DNA of 64,000 nt, taken from Alphaproteobacteria bacterium (GTDB taxonomy: Bacteria; Myxococcota_A; UBA796; GCA-2862545). The DNA lies in assembly GCA_020632885.1 (NCBI GenBank), contig JACKEQ010000004.1, positions 434,001-498,000 of the forward strand, written 5' to 3'. Below the pieces are notes generated by a model, which ran no database searches, was not told where the DNA came from, and saw only the letters and a list, made by a program, of their open reading frames with translations. Positions 1-7,973 of this stretch are shown piece after piece; positions within the stretch are counted from its first letter, which is position 1; every line of letters begins with the position of its first letter. Position numbers and translations under genes: made by a program.

Positions 1-2490
1 CAGGACGGGGAGCACGGCAGCGAACACGTCGGCCAGGACGGAGGGATCGTCGACCGCATCGAGCGGGAAGCCGAACAGGGCGACCCCGTCGCCCATCACC
101 GCGGCGACCTCGCCCGGACCGTAGGTGGCGATGGTGGTGCGGGTGCTCGAGAGCACGTCCGGGTACTCCACCGGGTAGGCCCGGTGGCCGAAGGTCAGGT
201 CGAGGCCGAACAGGACCCCCTGCCCCGAGACGTTGTTCGTCGACGCGGTGTCCGCCTGCATGGACGCGCCGAGCACATCGGCGGCGAAGGTCTGATCGGC
301 GGAGGAGCCCTGGGCGTCGAGGTCCCAGAGGATCTCGGCCCCGCTGGCCACCAGCCCGCCACCGTTCGCCACGTACGCCGCGAGCGCCACCTGCTGGGTG
401 GACGAGAAGCTCTCGTCCACCGTGCTCTCCTCGCCCGTGGCCCACACCACCGCGTCGTACGCGGAGAGATCGAGGAGCGGCAGCGCCTCGTCCGACGCGC
501 TGTCGAAGGTCCAGCCCGCGCCCACGATGCCGAGCCCGTGGGGCACGATGATCGTGCCGTCGTTCACGTGGTCGAGGAACATCCGACGCACCGTGCCCGC
601 CGACATCGCCTCGCGCGGCAGGAGCCCGGTGTCGAGCCGGTCGAACGCAGCCACCACCAGCACCCGCGCGAAGCCGTCGGCCGAGTGGCTGGCGCCCACG
701 ACCTCGCTCGGGAAGGACTGGCCCCCGTCGTTGGTGGCGACGATGCGCCAGAAGCGCGCCCCGTACGGCGGGGTCACCACGGTCGTCGTGCCCGTGACCG
801 CGAACCCGTTGTCCCAGGACCTGCCGTCCGCCGAGGTGAACACGAGGTAGCCGGTGGCGGGGTCGCCCGCGATGCCCGTCGGGCCGGGGCTCCACGCGAG
901 GCGGATGCCCCCGCCGGGCTCGTGGGTGGCGCGCACGGTGTCCGGCGGGGAGGGCGCGAACACGGGGGTCACGCCGTCCTCCTGTGCGAAGTACCGGACG
1001 ATGGAGCGCGCTACGGCACGCGCGCTGTCACGCCGGAACTGCGGGCTCTTCAGGAGCGCGGCATCCGTGGCGTCGTCGTGGAACCCGTGCTCGAGCAGCA
1101 CCGAGGGCATCTCGTCGTCGTGGTGGGGCCCGACCTCCGCGAAGCACGCCGTGCGTACGCCCCGGTCCTGCCAGGAGGTGTCCCAGCTCTGCGCGGCCGC
1201 CACGAGCTCGGACTGCGCGAGGGTCGCCAGGGTGCCGCTGCCCGTGACGGCCGGGCCCGCGCTGCAGACGGCGGGCAGGGTCGTGTCGGCGCCCCCGCCC
1301 GCGAAGTAGACCGAGGTCCCGCGCCCACCTCCGGCGTTGCTGTGCCACCCGACGTACACGGCAGGCTCGCCGATCGGGTGCTCCCAGTCCGCCCAGCGCG
1401 AACGGGACGAAGGGTCGCTGTTGGCGGGCCCTGCGGAGTCGTAGATGCTCGGGGGCGCGCCGAGGGCCTGTGCACCGAGGATGCCGCCGCTCTCCCAGCG
1501 CGGACGCCCGGTCGTCGCGCCATCGCGCGAGATGATCCCCATGCCCCCACCGATCCGCACGGCGTCCGCGCTGAGCATCGCGCCGGGAGCGCCGTCGCCC
1601 ACGAGCTCCACCGTGAGGCTCGTGCCGGCCGTGAGCCAGAGGCGCTCGACGTACTGCCAGGTGCTCCCGTGGGTGCGCTGGTCGAAGTAGCGGTGGATCA
1701 CCCCGCCCGGGTGGACGATCCGGTAGTGCGCATCGGGTGCGTTGCCCGCCTCGGCGTCCCAGCTGACGTACACCGCGTACATCCCGTCCTCGGGAACCGT
1801 GGGCGTCCACGAGGCGACGGCGCCGCCCGACGACGGCAGCTTGCGCGTGCCCCCCGCGTCGAAGGGATCCACGCCGTAGGGGTAGGACGCGAGGCGCCCC
1901 CAGCCGAGCAGCCCGTCGACGAAGCCCCCGCCGGACTCGGCGTAGCCGGGCTCCCCGTCGTCCACGACCACCGAGAGGGGCTGGGGGTCGCGCTCCTTCA
2001 CGGTGTAGACCCGCGCACCGGCGTTCTCGAGGTAGGCGGTGAGGATCTGGCCGAGGGCCTCCGGGTTGTGGAAGTCCTCCACCGTCTCGAACACCACGGG
2101 CCGCTGCAGCACGAAGCCGCCCGAGCCGTGGAGCCAGCCGTGGCATGCCGAGAGGTAGACGGCCTTGCCCACGAGCGCGCCGTCCGCCCCGCCCGGGTTG
2201 TCTGCGGGGGCGAACGCGGGGAGCTGCTCCTCGACGGGAGGCGGCACCGGGAGGCGCGGCTCCACCGGCACGGTCTCGCCCGTGCGCGCGTCACGCCCGA
2301 ACAGCCGTACCGACGTCACGCCCGGAGGCGACGCGCCGGCCGCGAGCTCGAGGAGCTCCTCGTGCAGGCCGGGCTCGAAGGTGGCCCCGATGGGCTCGTG
2401 GAGGACGGCTTCGAACACGCCGTCCCGCACGCGCCCCTCGAAGGGCAGGGCCCCCTCCTGGGCCCACGCCCAGGCGACGACCGCGAGCAC
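1..2490 (-). CDS. Secreted N-acetylmuramoyl-L-alanine amidase (Amidase_3) with golvesin-like domain, partial
   Basis: The reading frame is open from a GTG at 2490 to the left edge, about 830 residues with no stop, so the C-terminus lies outside the window. A short hydrophobic leader (MLAVVAWAWAQ) suggests export. Amidase_3-like elements are visible: VYLSACHGW near residue 115, a later GWHSNAGGG and then PSVLLEHGF, which would supply the zinc His residues and the catalytic Glu for cutting the amide bond between muramic acid and the stem peptide. Between the first and second motifs sits a block like the golvesin/xanthan-lyase accessory domain (SWTPTVPEDGMYAVYVSW, YRIVHPGG, QYVERLWL). A fibronectin-III-like stretch and a Rossmann-like region (RVLVVAAFDRL) follow. 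The start lies 4 bases after the upstream gene's stop, so the two are probably co-transcribed. The leader has no positive charge, so the start is uncertain. Confidence 0.75.
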   Translation of the reverse strand, partial: MLAVVAWAWAQEGALPFEGRVRDGVFEAVLHEPIGATFEPGLHEELLELAAGASPPGVTSVRLFGRDARTGETVPVEPRLPVPPPVEEQLPAFAPADNPGGADGALVGKAVYLSACHGWLHGSGGFVLQRPVVFETVEDFHNPEALGQILTAYLENAGARVYTVKERDPQPLSVVVDDGEPGYAESGGGFVDGLLGWGRLASYPYGVDPFDAGGTRKLPSSGGAVASWTPTVPEDGMYAVYVSWDAEAGNAPDAHYRIVHPGGVIHRYFDQRTHGSTWQYVERLWLTAGTSLTVELVGDGAPGAMLSADAVRIGGGMGIISRDGATTGRPRWESGGILGAQALGAPPSIYDSAGPANSDPSSRSRWADWEHPIGEPAVYVGWHSNAGGGRGTSVYFAGGGADTTLPAVCSAGPAVTGSGTLATLAQSELVAAAQSWDTSWQDRGVRTACFAEVGPHHDDEMPSVLLEHGFHDDATDAALLKSPQFRRDSARAVARSIVRYFAQEDGVTPVFAPSPPDTVRATHEPGGGIRLAWSPGPTGIAGDPATGYLVFTSADGRSWDNGFAVTGTTTVVTPPYGARFWRIVATNDGGQSFPSEVVGASHSADGFARVLVVAAFDRLDTGLLPREAMSAGTVRRMFLDHVNDGTIIVPHGLGIVGAGWTFDSASDEALPLLDLSAYDAVVWATGEESTVDESFSSTQQVALAAYVANGGGLVASGAEILWDLDAQGSSADQTFAADVLGASMQADTASTNNVSGQGVLFGLDLTFGHRAYPVEYPDVLSSTRTTIATYGPGEVAAVMGDGVALFGFPLDAVDDPSVLADVFAAVLPVL

Positions 2491-2494
2491 GCGC

Positions 2495-3685
2495 CTACTC
2501 GGGCTTCGCCTGGACCACCACGGCGTCGAGGCCCGTCGGGGTCTTCGCGGACGTGATCGTGCAGGCCTTGGAGTCGTAGGTGAACGGCGCCGCCGCGATG
2601 GGATCGAGGGGTACCTTCTCGAGGATGCCGCCCTCGAGGTCCGAGAGCTCGCGCGGGCAGACGCCGCGGGTGCGCCGGTACTTCCGGATCGCGGCCCCGA
2701 TGAGCAGCGCGCGGCCGTACGCATGTGCGTGCGTCGCCATCGCGTCCGCTGTGACGCCGGCCTCGCCGTAGCCCGCGAACTTCGGACCCCAGGCGCTCAG
2801 GTCGTGCTGCGCGATCCACGCCGACATGGCCTCGTGGCGCTTCGGGTACGGGGCCGACGCGAGGTTGGGCATCTCCTCGAGGGACGCGAGGATCTCGTCC
2901 ATGGACTCGACGATCTGCTTCGCGTGCATCGGCGTGGGCGGGTTGGCGTCCCAGTCCGGCCCGAGGAGATCGCCGAGGAGCACCCGGGCGCCCGCGCGCC
3001 AGTGGAGCTGTGCGGACTCCTCGTTGGCCATGAGCCGGGTGATCTCGGCCATCAGGGGGTCCATGTCGCGATCGAGCTCGCCGCTCGGGAGGCGCTGGGC
3101 GAGGGCCTTGTAGGCCGCCTCCATGATCTCGGCGCCCTCCATGAACTCGTAGATGCCGGGGGTGGCCTGCACGTCGCGGCCCACCCAGAGGAGCTTCCGG
3201 AGGTCTGCCGCACGCTCGGGATCGTTCCAGATCGCCACGCCCACGGCCTTGGTGAGGATGGGACCGGAGAGCTGCTGCTCGCGCCCGGAGCGCGACAACC
3301 GCCCCACCTCCTTGCACGCGTAGGCCTCGAGGAACGCCCGCGAGGCCGGCTCCATGGCGCGCACCGAGCGCGCGAGCTCCCGGGCGCGCTGGGCGCTCGG
3401 TGACGTGTCGAACCGCTCGACCTTGCTCACCTCGAACACGTCCACCTCGGACAGGAGCCTCTCGGCCTCCTCCCGCATGTTCGCGGCCGCACAGTCGGCC
3501 GTGGCGTCCTCCCGCGCGACGCGCTTGGGCTGCCAGTCCGCCGTGGCCACGACCTTCTTGGCCACCTCGTGCCTCAGGTTGCCGTAGTGGTACGACATCC
3601 CGAACCACCCGGCGGCCAGCACGCCGAGCGCTCCGACGATGGTGGCGAAGAACAGTCCGCTGATGGCCGACTTGGTGTTGCTCAC
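2495..3685 (-). CDS. Single-pass membrane protein of unknown function
   Basis: 396 residues. One N-terminal membrane segment (GLFFATIVGALGVLAAGWFG, about residues 10-29) precedes a long, mostly helical exported domain rich in Glu, Arg and Ala. Near the C-terminus the stretch RRTRGVCPRELSDL...VPLDP recalls the tail of type II secretion or pilin-like proteins, where a short sequence about document structure is common, but no prepilin cleavage site is visible, so I do not assign that family. It is transcribed with the downstream amidase (4-base gap) and divergently from exonuclease III. A role at the envelope beside the amidase is inference only. No known domain is recognised with confidence. 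Confidence 0.7.
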   Translation of the reverse strand: MSNTKSAISGLFFATIVGALGVLAAGWFGMSYHYGNLRHEVAKKVVATADWQPKRVAREDATADCAAANMREEAERLLSEVDVFEVSKVERFDTSPSAQRARELARSVRAMEPASRAFLEAYACKEVGRLSRSGREQQLSGPILTKAVGVAIWNDPERAADLRKLLWVGRDVQATPGIYEFMEGAEIMEAAYKALAQRLPSGELDRDMDPLMAEITRLMANEESAQLHWRAGARVLLGDLLGPDWDANPPTPMHAKQIVESMDEILASLEEMPNLASAPYPKRHEAMSAWIAQHDLSAWGPKFAGYGEAGVTADAMATHAHAYGRALLIGAAIRKYRRTRGVCPRELSDLEGGILEKVPLDPIAAAPFTYDSKACTITSAKTPTGLDAVVVQAKPE

Positions 3686-3741
3686 GGTACTCCTTGGAGG
3701 TCGATGGCGCGGTGGACGGGCATCATGCCATGGTGCGCCGC

Positions 3742-4524
3742 ATGCGTATCACCACGTGGAACGTGAACGGGCTCAGGGCGGCCCTCCGCAAGGGCTTCCC
3801 CGACCACCTCCAGCGCCTGGATCCCGATGTCCTCCTGCTCCAGGAGGTGCGGGCGCGCCCCACCCAGCTCCCGTCTCCGTGGGCCCGTCCAGAGGGGCAC
3901 ACGGCACTCTGGCACCCCGCCGAGCAGCCCGGGTACAGCGGCGTGGCGGTGTGGTCCCGACACGAGGTCGAGATCCTCGAGACCGGCCTCGGAGGCCCGG
4001 ACCCCGAAGGTCGCGTGCTGCGTGTGCGCACCGGGGGCATCCAGGTGGTGAGCGTCTACCTGCCCTCGGGGAGCAGCGGGGAGGTCCGGCAGGCCCACAA
4101 GGACGGGTTCATGGAGCGCATGTCCGCCTGGCTGGCGCCCCTCGCGGCCCTCGAGGAGCCCGTGATCGTCGGGGGCGACCTGAACGTCGCGCCCACCGAC
4201 GACGACATCCACGACCCCCGCGCGAACAAGGCCAACTCGGGCTTCCTGCCCCACGAGCGGGCCTGGTTCGCGGACGTGCTGGCCTCCGGATGGACGGATC
4301 TCTTCCGCGCGGCCCACGGGCCCGGGAAGGGTCCGTACTCCTGGTGGTCCAACCGCGGCAGGGCCCGGGAGCTCGACCGGGGCTGGCGGATCGACCACCT
4401 CCTCGGCAACGCGGCCGCCGCGGCACGCCTGCGGGGGGCCTCCATCCTCCGGGAGGGCGGTCTCGACACGTCGGATCACGCCCCGGTCAGCGTGGATCTC
4501 CGTCAGCGGCCCAGGCGGGCGTGA
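3742..4524 (+). CDS. xthA: Exodeoxyribonuclease III (Xth/ExoA family)
   Basis: About 260 residues from ATG 3742 (MRITTWNVNGLRAAL), matching the usual family length and canonical N-terminus; ATG 3730 is an alternative. It is a DNA-repair AP endonuclease and 3'-5' exonuclease of the endonuclease/exonuclease/phosphatase fold. Visible motifs are the N-terminal TWNVNGLR, the metal-binding Glu in LLLQEVR, GGDLNVAPTDDD in the middle and SDHAPVSVDL at the end, which carries the catalytic Asp-His pair. The 3' end overlaps by 38 bases the end of a convergent pseudouridine synthase gene. All catalytic residues appear present, so it should be active. Confidence 0.93.
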   Translation: MRITTWNVNGLRAALRKGFPDHLQRLDPDVLLLQEVRARPTQLPSPWARPEGHTALWHPAEQPGYSGVAVWSRHEVEILETGLGGPDPEGRVLRVRTGGIQVVSVYLPSGSSGEVRQAHKDGFMERMSAWLAPLAALEEPVIVGGDLNVAPTDDDIHDPRANKANSGFLPHERAWFADVLASGWTDLFRAAHGPGKGPYSWWSNRGRARELDRGWRIDHLLGNAAAAARLRGASILREGGLDTSDHAPVSVDLRQRPRRA

Positions 4525-5128
4525 CCACCGGGGTCGTGTGGAACGGCCCCGACAGACCCATGTGGTGCAGGAGGAAGCCGCCGTCGGACGGGGCGCCGCC
4601 GTAGAGCCGGTCGCCCTCCAGCGCGATCCCGAGGAACGCCGCGTGGACCCGGATCTGGTGCATGACGCCCGTGGACATGCGCGCCTCGAACAGACCCCCG
4701 CGGATCCGCGCGAAGGCGGTGTCGGCCGGGTACCACTGGCCCCGGTGCGGCGTGCTGGCCCCGCGCTGCACGACCATCTTCCGGCGGTCGCGGCGGGCGT
4801 GTGCGATCGGCCGCTCGCAGTGGTTCGTGTCCCAGGGCACCCTCGCGGCCGTGCGCAGCCTGTAGACCTTCACGAAGGCCCGATCCGCGAACGCCTCCCG
4901 GATCCGCGCGAGCTCGTCGGGGTCGTCCGCCACGAGGAGCGCGCCGGAGGTCGGCACGTCGAGCCGGTGCGCGATGCCCCCCGCGAACCCCTCGGGCCAC
5001 CGGATCTCCGAGCGCCAGGGATGGTCCGCGAGGAGCCGCGCCAGCACGCAGTCCGAGCCGGGGTCCGCGTGCAGCGGGAACACCGGGAGGCCCGCGGGCT
5101 TGGCGATGGTGGTGGGCAGGGCGTGCAC
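4487..5128 (-). CDS. RluA-family RNA pseudouridine synthase
   Basis: 213 residues. The signature IAHRLDVPTSGALLVA contains the catalytic Asp that attacks uridine, and the later stretch MSTGVMHQIRVHAAFLG matches the RluA-family GRTHQIRxH motif with GVMHQIRVH. It is shorter than RluA/RluD proteins with an S4 domain; no S4 domain is present, so it is a compact catalytic-domain type. The substrate (rRNA or tRNA position) cannot be told from sequence. The gene converges on xthA with a 38-base overlap of coding ends and is divergent from the small gene at 5149. Confidence 0.88.
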   Translation of the reverse strand: MHALPTTIAKPAGLPVFPLHADPGSDCVLARLLADHPWRSEIRWPEGFAGGIAHRLDVPTSGALLVADDPDELARIREAFADRAFVKVYRLRTAARVPWDTNHCERPIAHARRDRRKMVVQRGASTPHRGQWYPADTAFARIRGGLFEARMSTGVMHQIRVHAAFLGIALEGDRLYGGAPSDGGFLLHHMGLSGPFHTTPVVTPAWAADGDPR

Positions 5129-5148
5129 CGGGGCGGCGGAGCGCTACA

Positions 5149-5490
5149 ATGCGCCCCGTGAGCTTCCTCGTCTGTACCCTGGCCTGCGGTCTGCTGCAGC
5201 GGCCGCCACCGCCTCCAGAGGCTGCCGCCGTGTGCGGGCGTGTGTACGGTTCCACACGCACCACGCTGGAGCAGATGTACGCCGCGTCCACCGAGCCCGC
5301 CCCGGAGTTCCTGAGCAAGCCCGCCTGGGTCGAGGAGTGCGTGGCCGCGGGGCTCGACGACGCCCAGCTCCGCTGCGCGGATCCGCGGATCGAGCTCGTG
5401 GACGCCGACTGCGCCGCCCGTCTGGAACCCGTGCGCGACCGCCTGGTCGCGCTTCGCGAGGCGCTCGTCGTCTCCAGGAGGACCCCGTGA
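5149..5490 (+). CDS. Small secreted protein, unknown
   Basis: 113 residues from ATG 5149 (MRPVSFLVCTLACGLLQ). The N-terminus is a short signal-like hydrophobic segment. A Pro-rich stretch and a globular part with several Cys residues follow (VCGRVYG, VEECVAAG, LRCADP, DADCAA), suggesting disulfides in the periplasm or outside. TLACG could be a lipobox, but this is not certain. It ends in a GTGA overlap with the next gene, which suggests translational coupling. No family recognised. Confidence 0.6.
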   Translation: MRPVSFLVCTLACGLLQRPPPPPEAAAVCGRVYGSTRTTLEQMYAASTEPAPEFLSKPAWVEECVAAGLDDAQLRCADPRIELVDADCAARLEPVRDRLVALREALVVSRRTP

Positions 5491-6041
5491 CCGACAAGAG
5501 AAAGGGCCCGTTCGAGAGCTTCCGGGTCGAGGTGGACCCCGAGCGCATCGAGGAGACCCTCGACGGCATCCGCGACCGTGTGCGGGACTCCTTCGCGGCC
5601 GGCCGCTACACGAAGGTCCGCCTGTCCTACAAGGGCCGCGCGATCCTGCCGGACATCCCGCTGGCGATCTTCCTGGCCACCGAGGGCATCGCGTTCTGGC
5701 TCGTGAGCCCACTGCCCGCCCTGCTCGTGAACCTCGGCGCGAAGGCCGTCCTGGACGTGGAGTTCATCCACGAGGCCGACGAGCTCGTCCAGGAGGGGCT
5801 CGCGCTCTACCTCGACGGCGAGCTGGACGCCGCCGAGGCGAAGTACCGCGAGGCCCTCGAGCGCCGCGACGACGACGTCAGCGCGCTCTACAACCTCGGC
5901 ACGCTGCTGCGCGTCACAGGCCGAAAGGACGAGGCGCTGCGCGTGCTCCGCAAGGCCGCGATGGGCCCCGACGGCCATCCCGACGTCGCCCGTGCGGCAG
6001 AGGCGGTGGAGCGCCTCGAGAACCCGAAGAAGCGGCTGTAG
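5487..6041 (+). CDS. DUF4342-like membrane domain plus TPR protein
   Basis: 184 residues from GTG 5487, preceded by an AGGAG at 5476-5480; the start overlaps the previous stop (GTGA). Residues 1-85 resemble the DUF4342 pattern: a charged helix, a KVRLSYKGRAILPDIPL strand, then a hydrophobic segment (LAIFLATEGIAFWLVS, then LPALLVNLGAKAVLDVEF). Residues 90-165 contain two TPR-like helix pairs (ALYLDGELDAAEAKYREAL; ALYNLGTLLRVTGRKDEAL). The TPR part suggests a protein-binding role, probably at the inner membrane. The combination is recognisable but the function is unknown. Confidence 0.7.
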   Translation: MTDKRKGPFESFRVEVDPERIEETLDGIRDRVRDSFAAGRYTKVRLSYKGRAILPDIPLAIFLATEGIAFWLVSPLPALLVNLGAKAVLDVEFIHEADELVQEGLALYLDGELDAAEAKYREALERRDDDVSALYNLGTLLRVTGRKDEALRVLRKAAMGPDGHPDVARAAEAVERLENPKKRL

Positions 6042-6051
6042 CCCGCCTACC

Positions 6052-6678
6052 TCACTGCGGACCGGTGGGCGGGAAGGGATCGGGCCCCTTCGGGACCTCG
6101 ACGACGGGGATCCGGGGAGCCGGCGGCGCGACGACGGCCAGCTCGACCATGGCGGTGCCCCCCGAGGCGCCGGTCACGGTGACCCAGGCGGTGCCCGGGG
6201 CCCTGCCGGTGATCGTGCCGTCGGGAGCCACGGTGAGCACCTCGGTGTGAGACGACGCCCAGTGCAGCGCCCCCGCGGGCGCCTCCTCGCCCGCCACGAC
6301 CGCCAGCGGCACGGACGCGCCGACCTCCACCGCATCCGGCGGCGACCGGAAGCGAAGCGCCTCCACGGGCTCCACCACGAGCCGGTAGCTGGCGGTCTGA
6401 CCGTGCCAGGACGCCGTCACGACCGCGGTGCCGGGGCCGACCGCGTGCACGGCGCCCTCGCGCACGTGGGCCACGGCCTCCGGATCCGCCGTCCACACGA
6501 CGTCGTCCGGGCGCGATCCGTCGTCGAGCACCGCGACGGGCCCTTCCTGGACGGGCCCCAGGGCGTCCAGATGGACCTCCCCCGGACCCTGCAGGTGAAG
6601 CTCCTGCTCGGGCACCCCGCACCCGATGACGGCCCACCACGCGGCCCACACGACGCACCTCCGATGCTCCCCCATCAC
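6052..6678 (-). CDS. Lipoprotein with bacterial Ig-like (Big_2) domains
   Basis: 208 residues. The signal (MMGEHRRCVVWAAWWAVIGCG) ends in a lipobox-like VIGC. Two Big_2-like repeats follow, each closing with the typical pattern (GTAVVTASW, then GTITGRAPGTAWVTVTGA). Such domains are surface adhesion or structural modules. It converges on the TPR gene with a 10-base gap. Another minus-strand frame over the same DNA is also open but gives only Arg/Gly-rich sequence; the frame chosen here gives a coherent beta-rich protein. Confidence 0.75.
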   Translation of the reverse strand: MMGEHRRCVVWAAWWAVIGCGVPEQELHLQGPGEVHLDALGPVQEGPVAVLDDGSRPDDVVWTADPEAVAHVREGAVHAVGPGTAVVTASWHGQTASYRLVVEPVEALRFRSPPDAVEVGASVPLAVVAGEEAPAGALHWASSHTEVLTVAPDGTITGRAPGTAWVTVTGASGGTAMVELAVVAPPAPRIPVVEVPKGPDPFPPTGPQ

Positions 6679-6770
6679 ACCCGCCAGCCCCCGCGGGCAA
6701 CGTCAACCTTTGTCACGGGGGCGTCGGCGCGGCGCTCGCGCTATGCTCGGCCGGAACGGAGCGACTGCGC

Positions 6771-7973
6771 ATGGACTTGGTGACCTCCTCGGTGTTCTCC
6801 CCTGGCAAGGGCGGAACCACCGCCTGGCTCGACCAGGTGCTGCTGCTCCCCCGGCATGGCCTGCTCGCGATCGCGGACGCCCCGTCGGGAGGGGCGGACG
6901 GCCGGGCCGGCATCCGGATCGCCCTCGAGACCGTCCGGACCCACGTCGAGCGCAACGAGGACATCCTGCAGCGCTTCGTGCGCACGCCCGCGCCCGAGCT
7001 CCGGAAGCGGATCCTGGCCGTGGTGGACGAGGCGTACGCGCGCGCCGCCCAGGAGATCTTCGCCTTCGCACGCCGTCGCCAGGGCATCGTGATCACCCTC
7101 GACGTCCTGCTGCTCCTCGAGCACGAGGCGTTCATCGGGCACGTGGGCGACGGGCGCGTCTACCTCGTCCGCCGCGGGCTCGTGCACCAGCTCACGGTCG
7201 ACCATTCGCGCGGCGACGAGGGGGCCGTGTTCGAGCGTGGGCAGGAGGTCGAGCAGGCCACGGCCGGCGACCGGAAGTTCACCCGGGCCCTTGGGCCCCA
7301 CCCGCGCGTCCGGGTGGAGACCCTGTGCATGGAGCTCACCCACGGCGACCGCTTCATCGTGGCCAGCTCGCACCTGCATCGCTCGATCCCCGAGAACATC
7401 CTGAACACCCGCCTGGTCTCCGAGCACCTCGACGGCCTGGGGCCGGCGCTGGTGAGCGACGCCGGCAGCAGCCCGCTGGTCGCGGCGTGCGCGCAGCTCG
7501 GGTCCGGAGAGCCGTTCACGCCGGACTCCGCACAGTCGCGCCTCGCGATCCTGGCGCCCATGCCGATGTTCGCGCACTGCAACGAGCGCGAGCTGCGCAC
7601 CGTCGCCCAGGCCACCCGTCCGCGCCGGTTCCCCGAGGGCACGATCATCTTCGAGCAGGGCCACCCCGGCACGGAGCTCTACCTGCTGATCTCGGGCTCG
7701 GTGGACATCATCAAGGACGGCCAGCGCATCGTGCGCCTGGGTCCGGGGTCCAACTTCGGCGAGATGGCGATGCTCGACGAGCCGAGCCGGTCGGCGAGCG
7801 CGATGGCCGCCGCCGAGACCGAGCTCATGGTGATCCCGCGCGATGCGTTCTTCGCGATGCTCAAGGGCAACCCCATGCTCGCCGTGAAGATCCTCTGGAA
7901 CATGCTCCTGCGGCTCTCGGCCAATCTCCGCGCCACGTCCAAGCGCCTGGCGGACCTCGAGCGGGGCCTGTGA
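6771..7973 (+). CDS. PP2C-like domain fused to cyclic-nucleotide-binding domain
   Basis: 400 residues. Residues 1-245 follow the PP2C (SpoIIE/PPM) fold: VGDGRVYLVRRG near residue 125 matches the VGDSRxYxxRxG strand pair. The metal-site motifs are altered: the first is ADAPSGG instead of DGxGG, and the usual CSDGL is ASSHL, so a key Asp is missing. The domain may therefore be a pseudophosphatase. Residues 260-385 are a cNMP-binding/CRP-type beta-roll (PEGTIIFEQGHPGTELYLL, FGEMAMLDEPSRSASA), with the phosphate-binding cassette FGEMA...RSASA intact. The start has a GGAG about 8 bases upstream. The end overlaps the sulfatase start (GTGA). Confidence 0.82.
   Translation: MDLVTSSVFSPGKGGTTAWLDQVLLLPRHGLLAIADAPSGGADGRAGIRIALETVRTHVERNEDILQRFVRTPAPELRKRILAVVDEAYARAAQEIFAFARRRQGIVITLDVLLLLEHEAFIGHVGDGRVYLVRRGLVHQLTVDHSRGDEGAVFERGQEVEQATAGDRKFTRALGPHPRVRVETLCMELTHGDRFIVASSHLHRSIPENILNTRLVSEHLDGLGPALVSDAGSSPLVAACAQLGSGEPFTPDSAQSRLAILAPMPMFAHCNERELRTVAQATRPRRFPEGTIIFEQGHPGTELYLLISGSVDIIKDGQRIVRLGPGSNFGEMAMLDEPSRSASAMAAAETELMVIPRDAFFAMLKGNPMLAVKILWNMLLRLSANLRATSKRLADLERGL

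Noticed and set aside
184..2556. Long plus-strand open frame of about 790 codons opposite the amidase gene
   Set aside because: Composition is Arg/Gly/Val-rich without any fold; the minus strand gives a coherent amidase. In such GC-rich DNA the antisense frame stays open by codon bias.
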